From NCBI RefSeq assembly GCF_010993705.1, contig NZ_WOFO01000003.1:310001-374000 (forward strand): a DNA stretch of 64,000 bases, in the 5' to 3' direction. Shown in pieces: positions 1 to 8,394 of this stretch. The DNA is from Cyclobacterium sp. SYSU L10401. Lineage in GTDB: Bacteria > Bacteroidota > Bacteroidia > Cytophagales > Cyclobacteriaceae. How positions within the stretch are numbered: position 1 is the stretch's first letter; each line of letters starts with the position of its first letter. The notes beneath the pieces were generated by a model. The model saw only the letters and a program-made list of their open reading frames with translations, was not told the DNA's origin and did no database searches. Position numbers and translations under genes: made by a program.

Positions 1-627
1 CAAGGTTTCCGTTAGTCTTCCGGTAACTTCAGCATTGATTTTACCTCTTTCTCGAAAAATAGGCCTGATCCTCCCAAAAGCCTTAAGTGAAATAAATCCG
101 AAAATGGCCACAGGGACCAGTACGTAGAGGGTCATGGTAGGGCTGATATAAATCAAAAGGACCAGGCTGATAATGGAAGTTAAAACCCCACCTACCATTT
201 GGGCCAAACCGGTTCCTACAAGGTTTCTGACGCCTTCTACATCCGTCATTACCCTGGATACCAGCTCACCCGTTTTGGCATTATCAAAAAAGCGGATGGG
301 CAGGCGGATGATATGGGCCTGAACCTGAGACCTGAGTTTGGCAATGAGGTTCTGTGCCTCCACACTTAATATCTGGGTAAGGGCGTAGGACGTAACTGCC
401 TGTAGTGTTACGGCTATGCCTACCGCCAGCAGCAACCATTTAAGTAAATCAAAATCATTAGAAGGAATGACTTCATCTACCAGGTATTTGCTTGCATAAG
501 GAAGGACCAAACCGGAAAGTCTGCTGATAATGATCAATATCAGGCCTATAATAACATACTTGCGGCGGGGCCAGATGATGTTTTTGAAAACGTTTTTTAA
601 ACTGACATTTCCTGTTGGTTTTTTCAT
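1..627 (-). CDS. ABC transporter ATP-binding/permease protein, N-terminal part (cut by window edge)
   Basis: I translated this from the sequence. The reading frame starts at ATG 627 and runs off the left edge after 209 codons. It begins MKKPTGNVSLKNVF and carries hydrophobic stretches around residues 23-45, 57-75 and 135-170, with the cytoplasmic-loop sequence FFDNAKTGELVSRVMTDVE between them. That loop is typical of the fused exporter permease domain (ABC_membrane, MsbA/LmrA type), whose ATPase domain would lie outside the window. It should be an inner-membrane exporter, probably for a lipid or drug. The substrate cannot be told from this part. Confidence 0.9.
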   Translation of the reverse strand, partial: MKKPTGNVSLKNVFKNIIWPRRKYVIIGLILIIISRLSGLVLPYASKYLVDEVIPSNDFDLLKWLLLAVGIAVTLQAVTSYALTQILSVEAQNLIAKLRSQVQAHIIRLPIRFFDNAKTGELVSRVMTDVEGVRNLVGTGLAQMVGGVLTSIISLVLLIYISPTMTLYVLVPVAIFGFISLKAFGRIRPIFRERGKINAEVTGRLTETL

Positions 628-1086
628 AGCTTGGTTTCCAATAAGTCCGAAATTTAGTGATTTATTCTCCCAATTTGGTCGATATGATTAAAATTCAGGT
701 TGAAAAGGACGCTGAGATCTAAGGTTTCCGACTACCAATAAAGGAATTGGCTGTTGATTGGAATTAGGCTGTTTTAATATAAAATTAAATTCAATTTTAC
801 TAGTATATTTTATTATTGCTAATAAAAATTGTAAAATAAATTAATTTTATACCATTAAATAGTAAATCTATAAATGGCTTGGCAGGATGTTTGATATTGA
901 AAATAATGCCAGCTAATTGTTGAATATTGATCACAAGATCGGATATAATCACTTTTAATCTGGAGCCTCACCAAAAAAACCAAGACCAATCTAGGAAACT
1001 AGAACCATTGAAAATAGGCACTGCTGATACAAACTTGGCCCTATTCTAAAAGCAAGAAAGACAATTAACCTAAACCATAATACCCT
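628..1086. other. Intergenic region between divergent ABC exporter and catalase genes
   Basis: The 459 bases between the two divergent starts are strongly AT-rich, especially 770-870. They must hold both promoters. I found no clear TAnnTTTG element, no open frame that resembles a protein, and no RNA gene. The catalase leader therefore stays undefined. Confidence 0.5.
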
Positions 1087-3216
1087 ATGAAAGATTCTAA
1101 AAATCAACCCAACCAGAAACTCGGAGATTTAGAGAAAAACACCTTAAAGAATGAAAATAAAGCCATGACTACCGATCAGGGGCTGAAGATTAATGACGAT
1201 CAAAATAGTTTGAAGGCTGGAGAACGGGGACCCTCTCTGCTGGAGGATTTCATTTTGAGGGAAAAAATCACCCATTTTGACCACGAGCGAATTCCAGAGC
1301 GCATTGTCCATGCCAGAGGCTCGGGAGCACATGGGGTATTCAAATTACATACTTCCCTGAGTAAATATACCAAGGCAAAAATCTTTACAGAGGTAGGTAA
1401 GGAGACGCCGGTTTTTACAAGGTTCTCTACCGTAGCAGGGTCTAAGGGTAGTACTGATTTGGCCAGGGATGTCCGGGGCTTTGCGGTAAAATTCTATACA
1501 GATGAGGGGAATTATGATCTGGTGGGTAATAATATGCCCGTTTTTTTTATACAGGATGCCATGAAATTCCCCGATCTGGTGCATGCCGTCAAACCGGAAC
1601 CACATAACGAAGTGCCGCAAGCCGCCTCAGCTCACGATACTTTTTGGGATTTTATATCCTTAATGCCGGAATCGCTACACATGACCATGTGGGCCATGAG
1701 CGATCGTGCCATTCCCCGTAGCTTACGCATGATGGAAGGTTTCGGCGTCCATACCTTCAGATTGGTCAATGAAGAAAACGAGTCTACTTTTGTGAAATTT
1801 CACTGGAAACCAAAGTTGGGTGTGCACTCGGTTCTATGGGATGAGGCTCAGAAAATTTCAGGAAAAGACAGTGATTTTCACAAAAAGGACTTGTGGAATG
1901 CCATAGAAGAGGGTGATTTTCCAGAATGGGATCTTGGCGTTCAATTGATTCCGGAAGAAGACGAACATAAGTTTGATTTTGATCTGTTGGATGCAACTAA
2001 ACTGGTTCCTGAATCAGAGGTGCCTGTTCAGTTGGTAGGGACCATGACACTCAATCGAAATCCCGCAAACTTTTTTGCCGAAACAGAGCAGGTTGCTTTT
2101 CATCCCGGACACCTGATACCCGGGATTGATTTCACCAATGACCCCTTGTTGCAGGGCAGGTTATTTAGCTATACAGATACACAGCTTAGTCGGTTGGGAA
2201 GTCCCAATTTTCATGAAATCCCTATCAACAGGTCCATCAATCCTGTCAGAAATAACCAAAGGGATGGCCACATGCGGCAACAAATCAATGAAGGTGCCTC
2301 CAGCTATCACCCCAATACCATAGCTGATGGATGTCCATTTCAGGCCATGATGAAGGATGGTGGATTCCATAGTCATGAGGAACGTATAGATGGAAATAAA
2401 ATCCGTACCAGAAGCAGGTCTTTTATGGACCACTTCAGCCAGGCAAGGCTTTTCTTTAACAGTCAGACCAAAACCGAGCAGCAGCATATCATTAATGCCC
2501 TGCAGTTTGAGCTTTCAAAAGTGACACGTCCACATATCAGAGAAAATATGGTCAACCAATTGACCCATATTGATAGGAAAATGGCACAGGAGGTGGCAGA
2601 AGTTATTGGGGTTGATCTTCCTGAAAAAGGGACTGAACCGGTGAATGAAGGAAAACCCGCTGACGCGGATCAGGAACATTATGCCTCCATCGTGAAGGAT
2701 CCGAAAACCAGATCAGACGATGCGCTAAGTATTATCAAAAATCTAAAGAACGCCGTTAAGACCAGAAAGATTGCCTATATATCCATGGGTAATCATCCCG
2801 CTGAAGAATTTAATGATTTGGATCAGAAATTGAAAGCAGCCGGAGCAAAATTGAAGGTTGTTTCTTCCAAACTCGGAAAGATCAAAGATGATGCTGGAAA
2901 TGAAATGGAAATTTCAGAAACGCTATTTAACACGGATGCTGTACTCTATGATGGCTTGATCTTAGCATCAGGTAAAATGAATGGTACTGAACTATTGTCT
3001 CATGGAAAAGTGAAGGCTTTTGTCATGGAAACATTCAATCACTGTAAGCCTATGCTTGTCTTGTCTGATGCGGATACCTTTATTGAGGAACTAGGATTGC
3101 CTTGTTGTAAAAAGAAGAGAAAAACCCTTTCAGAATTATTTATCGATAATACTGGGGATGGTTTCCTGTCATCCCTTTCCAAACACAGACATTGGGAAAG
3201 AGAAAAACTTCTATAG
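1087..3216 (+). CDS. katE: Large-subunit (clade 2) monofunctional catalase, HPII type
   Basis: This 709-residue protein should break down hydrogen peroxide in the cytoplasm using heme. The distal histidine lies in RIVHARGSGAHG (His75), the active-site asparagine in LVGNNMPVFF (Asn148/149), and the proximal heme-ligand tyrosine in RLFSYTDTQLSRLG (Tyr362). The length, and a C-terminal flavodoxin/GATase-like domain from about residue 555, place it with the large HPII catalases and not the ~480-residue small ones. The first 45 residues are a polar, low-complexity extension, as in HPII. It stands alone, is followed by a strong terminator, and an apparent transporter-gene remnant begins just downstream. 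Confidence 0.97.
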   Translation: MKDSKNQPNQKLGDLEKNTLKNENKAMTTDQGLKINDDQNSLKAGERGPSLLEDFILREKITHFDHERIPERIVHARGSGAHGVFKLHTSLSKYTKAKIFTEVGKETPVFTRFSTVAGSKGSTDLARDVRGFAVKFYTDEGNYDLVGNNMPVFFIQDAMKFPDLVHAVKPEPHNEVPQAASAHDTFWDFISLMPESLHMTMWAMSDRAIPRSLRMMEGFGVHTFRLVNEENESTFVKFHWKPKLGVHSVLWDEAQKISGKDSDFHKKDLWNAIEEGDFPEWDLGVQLIPEEDEHKFDFDLLDATKLVPESEVPVQLVGTMTLNRNPANFFAETEQVAFHPGHLIPGIDFTNDPLLQGRLFSYTDTQLSRLGSPNFHEIPINRSINPVRNNQRDGHMRQQINEGASSYHPNTIADGCPFQAMMKDGGFHSHEERIDGNKIRTRSRSFMDHFSQARLFFNSQTKTEQQHIINALQFELSKVTRPHIRENMVNQLTHIDRKMAQEVAEVIGVDLPEKGTEPVNEGKPADADQEHYASIVKDPKTRSDDALSIIKNLKNAVKTRKIAYISMGNHPAEEFNDLDQKLKAAGAKLKVVSSKLGKIKDDAGNEMEISETLFNTDAVLYDGLILASGKMNGTELLSHGKVKAFVMETFNHCKPMLVLSDADTFIEELGLPCCKKKRKTLSELFIDNTGDGFLSSLSKHRHWEREKLL

Positions 3217-3225
3217 AAACGATCA

Positions 3226-3253
3226 AACCGTGAATTAATTCACGGTTTTTTTT
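3226..3253 (+). terminator. Rho-independent terminator after katE
   Basis: A perfect 22-base palindrome (arms AACCGTGAATT and AATTCACGGTT) at 3226-3247 runs into eight T residues. It starts 9 bases after the katE stop codon. Confidence 0.88.
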
Positions 3254-3285
3254 ATTTTGACATATTAGAATGCAAAGACCGTCAA

Positions 3286-3444
3286 ATGCGGGCCATGGTA
3301 TCCTTGTTTCCCATTGCAGCCAATGTGACGGTCTCTGCTATTTTATTTCAATCGAAGGAAATAGAATCTGCGCTTTTGATAGTTTTATCGATGGCATTAT
3401 CGCTGATTGTCTTACCCATTTTTGCCATCTTATTAATAGCCTGA
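3286..3444 (+). pseudogene. 3' remnant of an AEC-family (auxin efflux carrier type) transporter gene
   Basis: From ATG 3286 a 52-codon frame reads MRAMVSLFPIAANV, then a polar turn, then SALLIVLSMALSLIVLPIFA before TGA. This order (a P-x-A-A-N membrane motif, a short hydrophilic loop with a Glu, then an LSxxxLP hydrophobic helix ending the protein) matches from memory the last two helices of AEC-family permeases, which are normally ~300 residues. The other eight or so helices are missing: the frame runs back only to the katE stop. The 3' end overlaps the end of the convergent gamma-glutamyltransferase gene by 12 bases. I infer a decayed gene truncated when the katE side was joined. A genuine small membrane peptide is the alternative. 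Confidence 0.5.
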
Positions 3445-5130
3445 TGCCGCATCCATGCCCCTGGGATCTGCACCACCCTCCAGTATTCCATCCTCCAGTA
3501 CCAGGATAGCGTCCACTCTACCGATTCCATTTCTCTCGCTCAACTCGTGCCCCTTTTTGCGAAGGGTCTCCAGAACATCCTCCCTTTCAAAATCTTTTTC
3601 AAAGCTGATTTGATCAGGTTTCCATTGACTGTGAAACCGTTTTTCATTGATGGCTTCCTGCATTCCCATATCAAATTCAATGACATTGACGACGGCCTGA
3701 AAGACGGAGGTGGGAATCGTGGATCCTCCCGGTGTACCTACTACCATGAACAATTCGTTGTTCTTTTCCATAATGGTTGGTGTCATGGAGCTCAGCATTC
3801 TTTTTTCCGGCTCAATTTTATTGGCTTCTCCTCCCAGTACCCCAAACATATTGGGGAATCCCGGTTTGATGGAAAAATCATCCATCTCATTGTTTAGAAG
3901 AAAACCAGCACCAGCTACCATTACTTTCGACCCCATACCACCGTTGAGTGTGGTGGTGCAGGAAACTGCATTGCCTTTTTTGTCTACAATGGAAAAGTGA
4001 GTCGTTTCCTCACTCATGGATAATATATTTCCCTCTCTGATCAGGTCTGAAGGTGTAGCCGATTGAGGATCAAAATTACTAAACCTTTGAGATAGGTACT
4101 CCTCAGCCAGAAGCTCGTCTACAGGTACGGGATAGAAATCTGCGTCGGCCATAAAGGCCGCCCTGTCGGCAAAAATTCTTCTTTCCATTTCAGTCTTTAA
4201 ATGAAGGTAATCGGCATAAGCCTGCCCCTGATTGGATACCTGATATTTTTCCATGATACCCAACATTTGCAATAAAATCAATCCGCCACTACTGGGTGGA
4301 CCCATGGTAATGATGGTATAATCTTTATAATTGCCGGTCAATGGATTACGCCAGGTACTTTCGTATTTTTCCAGATCTTCAAGGCTGATGATGCCACCGC
4401 CACGTTCCATTTCAGCTACAATATAATCGGCTACTTCTCCACTATAAAATCCGGCTCTCCCTTTGTCTCTGATAAGTTTTAATGTATGGGATAATTGTGT
4501 CTGTATGAAAATATCTCCCACCTTCCAGGCCTTTCCCGTAAATTGAACAGGATCCACAGATGAATACTTCTTGAGGTTTTCCGAAGCCCTTGTAAAATAG
4601 GCAGCCTCATCTTCACTGAGTTCAAACCCTTCTTCGGCAAGCTTTATGGCAGGATCGATCAATTTTGACCAGTCCATGGACCCCAATTTCTCATGTACCT
4701 TGACCATACCGTCAACAGATCCGGGTACACCGGAGGCCAAATGTCCGTTCTGGCTTTTCTCGGGTAGGGCATCCCCTTTATCATCCAGGTACATGTCTCG
4801 GCTGGCAGCCAGAGGAGCTTTTTCCCTGTAATCCAAAGAATGGTATTGGCCGTCAGCTTCCCGGATTACCATAAATCCGCCACCGCCGATGTTACCTGCC
4901 TGGGGATAGACTACGGCAAGAGCCATTTGAACAGCAACAGCTGCATCGATGGCATTACCGCCTTGTTGAAGGATATCCTTACCCACCTTGGAGGTAAGAG
5001 GATGCGCAGATACTACCATGGCATTCTCTGCCAAAAGGCCTGTGGCTTTTTCCTCAGGTTGGCAAGAAAAACCTACGGTCAGTAGAAATAACAAAGCCGT
5101 GAGATGTTCTTTACAGAAGTAGTTTTTCAT
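3433..5130 (-). CDS. ggt: Gamma-glutamyltransferase (gamma-glutamyl transpeptidase), lipoprotein
   Basis: This 565-residue Ntn-hydrolase should cleave gamma-glutamyl bonds of glutathione and related peptides outside the inner membrane. The N-terminus is a lipoprotein signal with lipobox LTVGFSC (Cys near residue 23). Thr376 in EETTHFSIVD is the expected autocleavage point and nucleophile of the small subunit. The substrate-binding segment GNAVSCTTTLNGGMGS and the GxPGGSTIP motif follow. It is a single gene, convergent with katE and separated from it only by the transporter remnant. Note the gamma-glutamyl chemistry at 9807-13115, although the two are not linked by operon structure. Confidence 0.95.
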   Translation of the reverse strand: MKNYFCKEHLTALLFLLTVGFSCQPEEKATGLLAENAMVVSAHPLTSKVGKDILQQGGNAIDAAVAVQMALAVVYPQAGNIGGGGFMVIREADGQYHSLDYREKAPLAASRDMYLDDKGDALPEKSQNGHLASGVPGSVDGMVKVHEKLGSMDWSKLIDPAIKLAEEGFELSEDEAAYFTRASENLKKYSSVDPVQFTGKAWKVGDIFIQTQLSHTLKLIRDKGRAGFYSGEVADYIVAEMERGGGIISLEDLEKYESTWRNPLTGNYKDYTIITMGPPSSGGLILLQMLGIMEKYQVSNQGQAYADYLHLKTEMERRIFADRAAFMADADFYPVPVDELLAEEYLSQRFSNFDPQSATPSDLIREGNILSMSEETTHFSIVDKKGNAVSCTTTLNGGMGSKVMVAGAGFLLNNEMDDFSIKPGFPNMFGVLGGEANKIEPEKRMLSSMTPTIMEKNNELFMVVGTPGGSTIPTSVFQAVVNVIEFDMGMQEAINEKRFHSQWKPDQISFEKDFEREDVLETLRKKGHELSERNGIGRVDAILVLEDGILEGGADPRGMDAASGY

Positions 5131-5292
5131 GTTGATAAGTTAGTGGTGTTGGATATACTGCGAGAAAAAAAGATGATCCCACAATATTTTTTTAAGAGGG
5201 TACTTCGGGTAGAAATTTGGCCTAAATTATAAAAATCAACCTTTATATTTTTAAAATGACCTTATTTTTTCAACCAAAATTTAAAAAATAAT

Positions 5293-5631
5293 CTACTGAT
5301 GGATTTTTTTTAGAAAAGATTGTAGGTCGTCCTCCAATTCATGAAGTAATTGCAGCAATTCATCATAATACTTGGGAAACTGGTTTTTTATGTCTACTTC
5401 TATGGTTTCGATGAGCCGGTTGATCTCTGAGGCTCCTAAAAATCCAAAAACAGGCTTGGACTTATGGAATTTTTGTTTGATCGAAGGAATTTCCTCCAAT
5501 TGATACAAGGGCATTAAATTCTTTAAATCCTGTAAGTTAAGCTCCAATATCAATTCAATTATTTCATATATCAGTTCAATATCCTGATCAAAATAATGAT
5601 AGATCATGTCTGGTTTGATCTGCTTGTACAT
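5293..5631 (-). CDS. Orphan histidine phosphotransfer (HPt) domain protein
   Basis: The protein is 112 residues, nearly all predicted helix, and acidic. Its middle segment KFHKSKPVFGFLGA resembles the HPt signature (His, Lys, then a Gly-rich turn before the next helix), making His56 the candidate phosphoacceptor. HPt proteins relay phosphate between hybrid histidine kinases and response regulators. No kinase or regulator gene is nearby, so its partners must be elsewhere. Two features are unusual for HPt domains: Pro60 lies four residues after the histidine, and the C-terminal third is rich in Leu and Asp/Glu. Confidence 0.7.
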   Translation of the reverse strand: MYKQIKPDMIYHYFDQDIELIYEIIELILELNLQDLKNLMPLYQLEEIPSIKQKFHKSKPVFGFLGASEINRLIETIEVDIKNQFPKYYDELLQLLHELEDDLQSFLKKIHQ

Positions 5632-5855
5632 AAAGGATGATGTCTTAACTAACAGGTGATGTCTTTATTTCTCCTATTGCTATAACGCAATAATAAGGCC
5701 CAAAAGATGTAAATAGAAAAGAAATAAAAATAAATTTACTCATATTTCCTGAAAATTAAATAAATATAGTCTAGTAAATTGAAAACAATGGTGTTGTTGT
5801 ACCAGGGTTAAATAAAAAAATTGGTTGACGGGGAACTATTTTTTAGGTCACTGGT

Positions 5856-5863
5856 TAACTTTG
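5856..5863 (+). promoter_or_regulatory. Possible -7 promoter element for the 48-residue membrane peptide gene
   Basis: TAACTTTG matches the Bacteroidota -7 consensus TAnnTTTG and lies 22 bases before the ATG at 5885. A TTGAC upstream at 5825-5829 sits 26 bases away, farther than the usual spacing, so the -33 half is weak. Confidence 0.4.
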
Positions 5864-5884
5864 GGTAAAAGTTAGCTTAATATA

Positions 5885-6031
5885 ATGAATAAAAATAAGT
5901 GGCTATTTCTTGTTTTTGGTTTGCTGTTTTTGTTGGCCATGCTTTTGATTGGGCTGGACATGTCTTCCAGGACTACCTTTCCTGGGTCTAAACCAAATTT
6001 AAAAGAAAGGATCGAGCAAAATCAGCCTTGA
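5885..6031 (+). CDS. 48-residue single-pass membrane peptide
   Basis: The frame runs from ATG 5885 to TGA 6031. It encodes MNKNKWLFLVFGLLF, one hydrophobic helix (about residues 6-24), and a short polar tail with the segment SSRTTFPGSKPNLKERI. A positively charged start before the helix suggests that the N-terminus stays inside. A TAnnTTTG-like element lies just upstream, and the next gene starts 25 bases downstream. Those two facts, and the compact layout, support real coding. I do not recognise a named family. Small membrane subunits or regulators of larger complexes look like this, but no function can be assigned. Confidence 0.6.
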   Translation: MNKNKWLFLVFGLLFLLAMLLIGLDMSSRTTFPGSKPNLKERIEQNQP

Positions 6032-6055
6032 GTCTGGTTATTTTTAGTGTTTCCT

Positions 6056-6715
6056 ATGATTTCATCTTCCATGTATCAGCAAAAAATATCTCAAATAATT
6101 CATGCCCTGGACAGCCTGGAGGTAGATTTCGAACTGGATTATAATGTGCCTGTCAAGCACAGATTATTAGAAGGTAAAGGACGTGAATTGTTGCATGAAG
6201 CCTATAACGAACTTTGCGGAAAGGGAGATATTCCAACATTAAGGTCTTTAAAGATTCCTGTTAAAGTGGGAAAGCATTTGCTACTCTATGATGATCCGAA
6301 CCATTTTAACCGATACAGGTTGTCTACCTTAAAGACATCACTTTATCGGGTATTCAATTTCTCCTGGCATGCTGGTTATTTACGAATGTGCCGTTCTCAC
6401 GAAAGGGAATGTTTGCTTTCCGGCTTGCAGGACAGGGTATGGAATGGACCGCCCATCGCTTCCAGCTGTTTCGGGCATGGAGAGGAAGCGGGAGATTTGT
6501 CAGGAAATGGGGCACCGGGTTGGAAATTAAATGCCTACAATGATTTACAGTATGACCTGATTTCACGCTTGCATGGCTATAGGTTGCTGAGGATTCCGGC
6601 CTATGAAAACCTGATGATTGGAGGTCAGCTCCAGAGGATAGATAAGCTCTTACTTCAGCCAAACCCTGATCTGCTAAAATCAATAGGCAGTTGGTTAATC
6701 AGAAAAATGGAATAG
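6056..6715 (+). CDS. Unrecognised 219-residue protein
   Basis: I do not recognise this family. ATG 6056 is chosen over GTG 6047, which lies three codons upstream. The N-terminal half is helical and charged. The C-terminal half has CFGHGEEAGDLSGNGAPGWK, with a Cys, a His and several Gly that could form a binding loop, followed by a segment rich in Arg, Leu and Tyr. There is no signal peptide or membrane helix, so it is probably cytoplasmic. It follows the 48-residue membrane peptide gene by 25 bases and is convergent with the deoxynucleoside kinase gene, the two stop codons being adjacent. The unusual residue make-up around residues 105-145 could hide a sequencing shift, but the neighbouring frames also make no known protein. 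Confidence 0.6.
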   Translation: MISSSMYQQKISQIIHALDSLEVDFELDYNVPVKHRLLEGKGRELLHEAYNELCGKGDIPTLRSLKIPVKVGKHLLLYDDPNHFNRYRLSTLKTSLYRVFNFSWHAGYLRMCRSHERECLLSGLQDRVWNGPPIASSCFGHGEEAGDLSGNGAPGWKLNAYNDLQYDLISRLHGYRLLRIPAYENLMIGGQLQRIDKLLLQPNPDLLKSIGSWLIRKME

Positions 6716-7333
6716 TCAGGGAAATAAGCCAAAAATTTCCCGATCTATTTTGCCTACTATCTCAGAAAAGTGATCCGTGTTATCTACAAAATTCATTTCA
6801 TTGACATCAATCACCAATAATTTACCCTGCCTGTAACCGGCTATCCATTTTTGATAATGGTCATTCAGGCTTTTCAGGTAAGAAATCTGAATGGTCCTTT
6901 CGTATTGCCTGCCCCTTTTCTCTATTTGATCTACCAGTTTGGGGATATCGGCTTTCAAATAGACCAGCAAATCTGGTGGATTGACAAATTTTTCCATGGA
7001 CTGGTACAATTCAAGGTAATTTTTATAATCCCGTGAAGAGATCAATTTGGTTTCATACAGGTTGGCAGCAAAGATATGGGCATCTTCATAGATGGTCCTG
7101 TCCTGAATCGTGGAATTTGGACTGTTTTGAATTCTCCTGACCTGGTTAAATCTGCTGTGAAGAAAATAAACCTGCAAATGGAAAGACCACTTTCTCATGT
7201 TATCATAAAAATCTACGAGATAAGGATTTTCTTCCACAGATTCGAATTCTGCCTGCCAACCATAATGGTTAGCTAATTTTTTCACCAGCGTGGTCTTTCC
7301 ACTACCAATGTTTCCTGATACGGCAATGTGCAT
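6716..7333 (-). CDS. Deoxynucleoside kinase (dNK family)
   Basis: This 205-residue protein should phosphorylate deoxynucleosides for nucleotide salvage in the cytoplasm. It has the P-loop GNIGSGKTT at the N-terminus, the base-recognition segment ESVEENPYL, the DRTIYED motif (the family's DRS-like catalytic stretch) and an Arg-rich lid RGRQYERTI. The start is set at ATG 7333 (MHIAVSGN), not TTG 7345, because family members begin immediately before the first beta strand. The hbd gene ends 12 bases upstream on the same strand, so the two are probably cotranscribed. Whether it prefers deoxyadenosine, deoxyguanosine or another nucleoside cannot be told. Confidence 0.92.
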   Translation of the reverse strand: MHIAVSGNIGSGKTTLVKKLANHYGWQAEFESVEENPYLVDFYDNMRKWSFHLQVYFLHSRFNQVRRIQNSPNSTIQDRTIYEDAHIFAANLYETKLISSRDYKNYLELYQSMEKFVNPPDLLVYLKADIPKLVDQIEKRGRQYERTIQISYLKSLNDHYQKWIAGYRQGKLLVIDVNEMNFVDNTDHFSEIVGKIDREIFGLFP

Positions 7334-7345
7334 AAAATGTAACAA

Positions 7346-8248
7346 TTATTGATGATTGAAATAGCCTGCCACCTCCTTTTGTTTGGCCCCTGATTCATAT
7401 TGGTAAAAGCCTGCCCCACTTTTTTTCCCCAGGTATCCGGCGTTTACCAGTTTAACCAATAGTGGGCAGGGGGCATATTTATTGGATCCCAATCCTTCTT
7501 GCAGGACTTTAAGTATGGACAGGCAAACATCCAATCCTATGAAATCGGCAAGTTCCAAAGGCCCCATGGGGTGTGCCATACCCAAATGCATGATCTGGTC
7601 TATTTCTTTTACTCCGGCCACTCCTTCCTGAAGACTATAAATGGCTTCGTTTATCATGGGCATCAAAATCCTGTTGGCAATAAATCCGGGAAAATCTTGT
7701 ACCAAAACCGGGCTTTTATCCAGAGATTCAGCCAATGTCACGATGGTTTTTTTGGTTTCAGGGGAAGTATTGATTCCTGCAATAACTTCCACCAGTTTCA
7801 TTAGCGGAACAGGGTTCATAAAATGCATGCCGATGACCTTTTCCGGTCTTTTGGTACAGGAAGCAAGCTTTCCTATTGAAATAGAGGAAGTATTGCTGGA
7901 AAGGATACAGGTTTTCAGGCAAAACGTATCCAACTGCTCAAAAATTTCAGCTTTGGTATCAAAATCCTCAATTACGGCCTCTACTACCAGGTCTGCAGTC
8001 TCCACCCCTTTTTGTAAATGGCTTTCCGGTTGGATATTTTTAAGGGTTTCCCTAACTTTTTCTTTTTCAATAACCCCCTTATCCAACTGCCTTTGGAGGT
8101 TTTTTTCTATGGTTTCCAGGGCGTTTTCAAGTGCCTGAGGTTGTTTGTCAATCAATTGAACATCGAAACCATGCTGGGCAAAGGTATGAGCAATACCACT
8201 GCCCATGGTTCCTGCACCTATTATTGATATTTTTTTCATTTTTTCCAT
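7346..8248 (-). CDS. hbd: 3-hydroxybutyryl-CoA / 3-hydroxyacyl-CoA dehydrogenase
   Basis: This ~300-residue NAD-dependent dehydrogenase should oxidise 3-hydroxyacyl-CoA to 3-ketoacyl-CoA or catalyse the reverse. The Rossmann motif GAGTMGSGIAHTFAQ opens the protein. NTSSISI and GMHFMNPVPLMKLVEVI carry the catalytic serine, histidine and glutamate of the family. The C-terminal helical domain has the usual HPMGPLELADFIGLD. ATG 8248 or ATG 8239 (MKKISIIGAG) are both plausible starts. The frame also opens at TTG 8272, but that lies inside a strong hairpin. It leads an operon with the deoxynucleoside kinase and has a terminator-like hairpin directly before its start. Confidence 0.95.
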   Translation of the reverse strand: MEKMKKISIIGAGTMGSGIAHTFAQHGFDVQLIDKQPQALENALETIEKNLQRQLDKGVIEKEKVRETLKNIQPESHLQKGVETADLVVEAVIEDFDTKAEIFEQLDTFCLKTCILSSNTSSISIGKLASCTKRPEKVIGMHFMNPVPLMKLVEVIAGINTSPETKKTIVTLAESLDKSPVLVQDFPGFIANRILMPMINEAIYSLQEGVAGVKEIDQIMHLGMAHPMGPLELADFIGLDVCLSILKVLQEGLGSNKYAPCPLLVKLVNAGYLGKKSGAGFYQYESGAKQKEVAGYFNHQ

Positions 8249-8264
8249 TTCCGGGTTATAAAAA

Positions 8265-8319
8265 AAGGCCAACCAAGCCGATTTAAAGAAAATTGGTGTT
8301 CCTGGCCTTATTTTTTTTT
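8265..8319. terminator. Bidirectional terminator-like hairpin in the hbd leader
   Basis: The arms AAGGCCA (8265-8271) and TGGCCTT (8303-8309), with inner arms CCAA and TTGG, form a nested stem. A run of seven A precedes it on the + strand and a run of nine T follows, so transcripts in either direction end in U. It lies between two divergent genes, only 11-17 bases before the hbd start, where a plain terminator would make little sense. An attenuator for hbd is possible. Confidence 0.5.
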
Positions 8320-8360
8320 GCTTAATTGATCATCCAATAAATTTAAACCAAATTAATTTC

Positions 8361-8368
8361 TATTTTTG
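8361..8368 (+). promoter_or_regulatory. Candidate -7 element for the ethanolamine-type operon
   Basis: TATTTTTG fits TAnnTTTG and lies 106 bases before the permease start codon. I see no convincing -33 TTTG at the right distance. The palindrome at 8372-8388 would overlap the start site set by this element. Confidence 0.4.
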
Positions 8369-8371
8369 ATG

Positions 8372-8394
8372 GGGTCAGTTTATGACCCTTTTTT
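8372..8394 (+). promoter_or_regulatory. Palindrome with T-run: operator or attenuator ahead of the permease operon
   Basis: GGGTCA (8372-8377) and TGACCC (8383-8388) flank a five-base spacer and are followed by six T. As DNA it is a 17-base two-fold symmetric site overlapping the likely transcription start, which suits a repressor. As RNA it is a short terminator-like hairpin. The sequence does not decide between these. Confidence 0.45.

Noticed and set aside
6354-6683. 109-codon minus-strand frame opposite the orphan protein gene
   Set aside because: The plus-strand frame is longer, sits in a plausible gene pair, and the minus-strand product has no recognisable features.
7334-7345. TTG start for the deoxynucleoside kinase
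   Set aside because: It adds only four residues before the standard ATG start and lies in the short gap after hbd.
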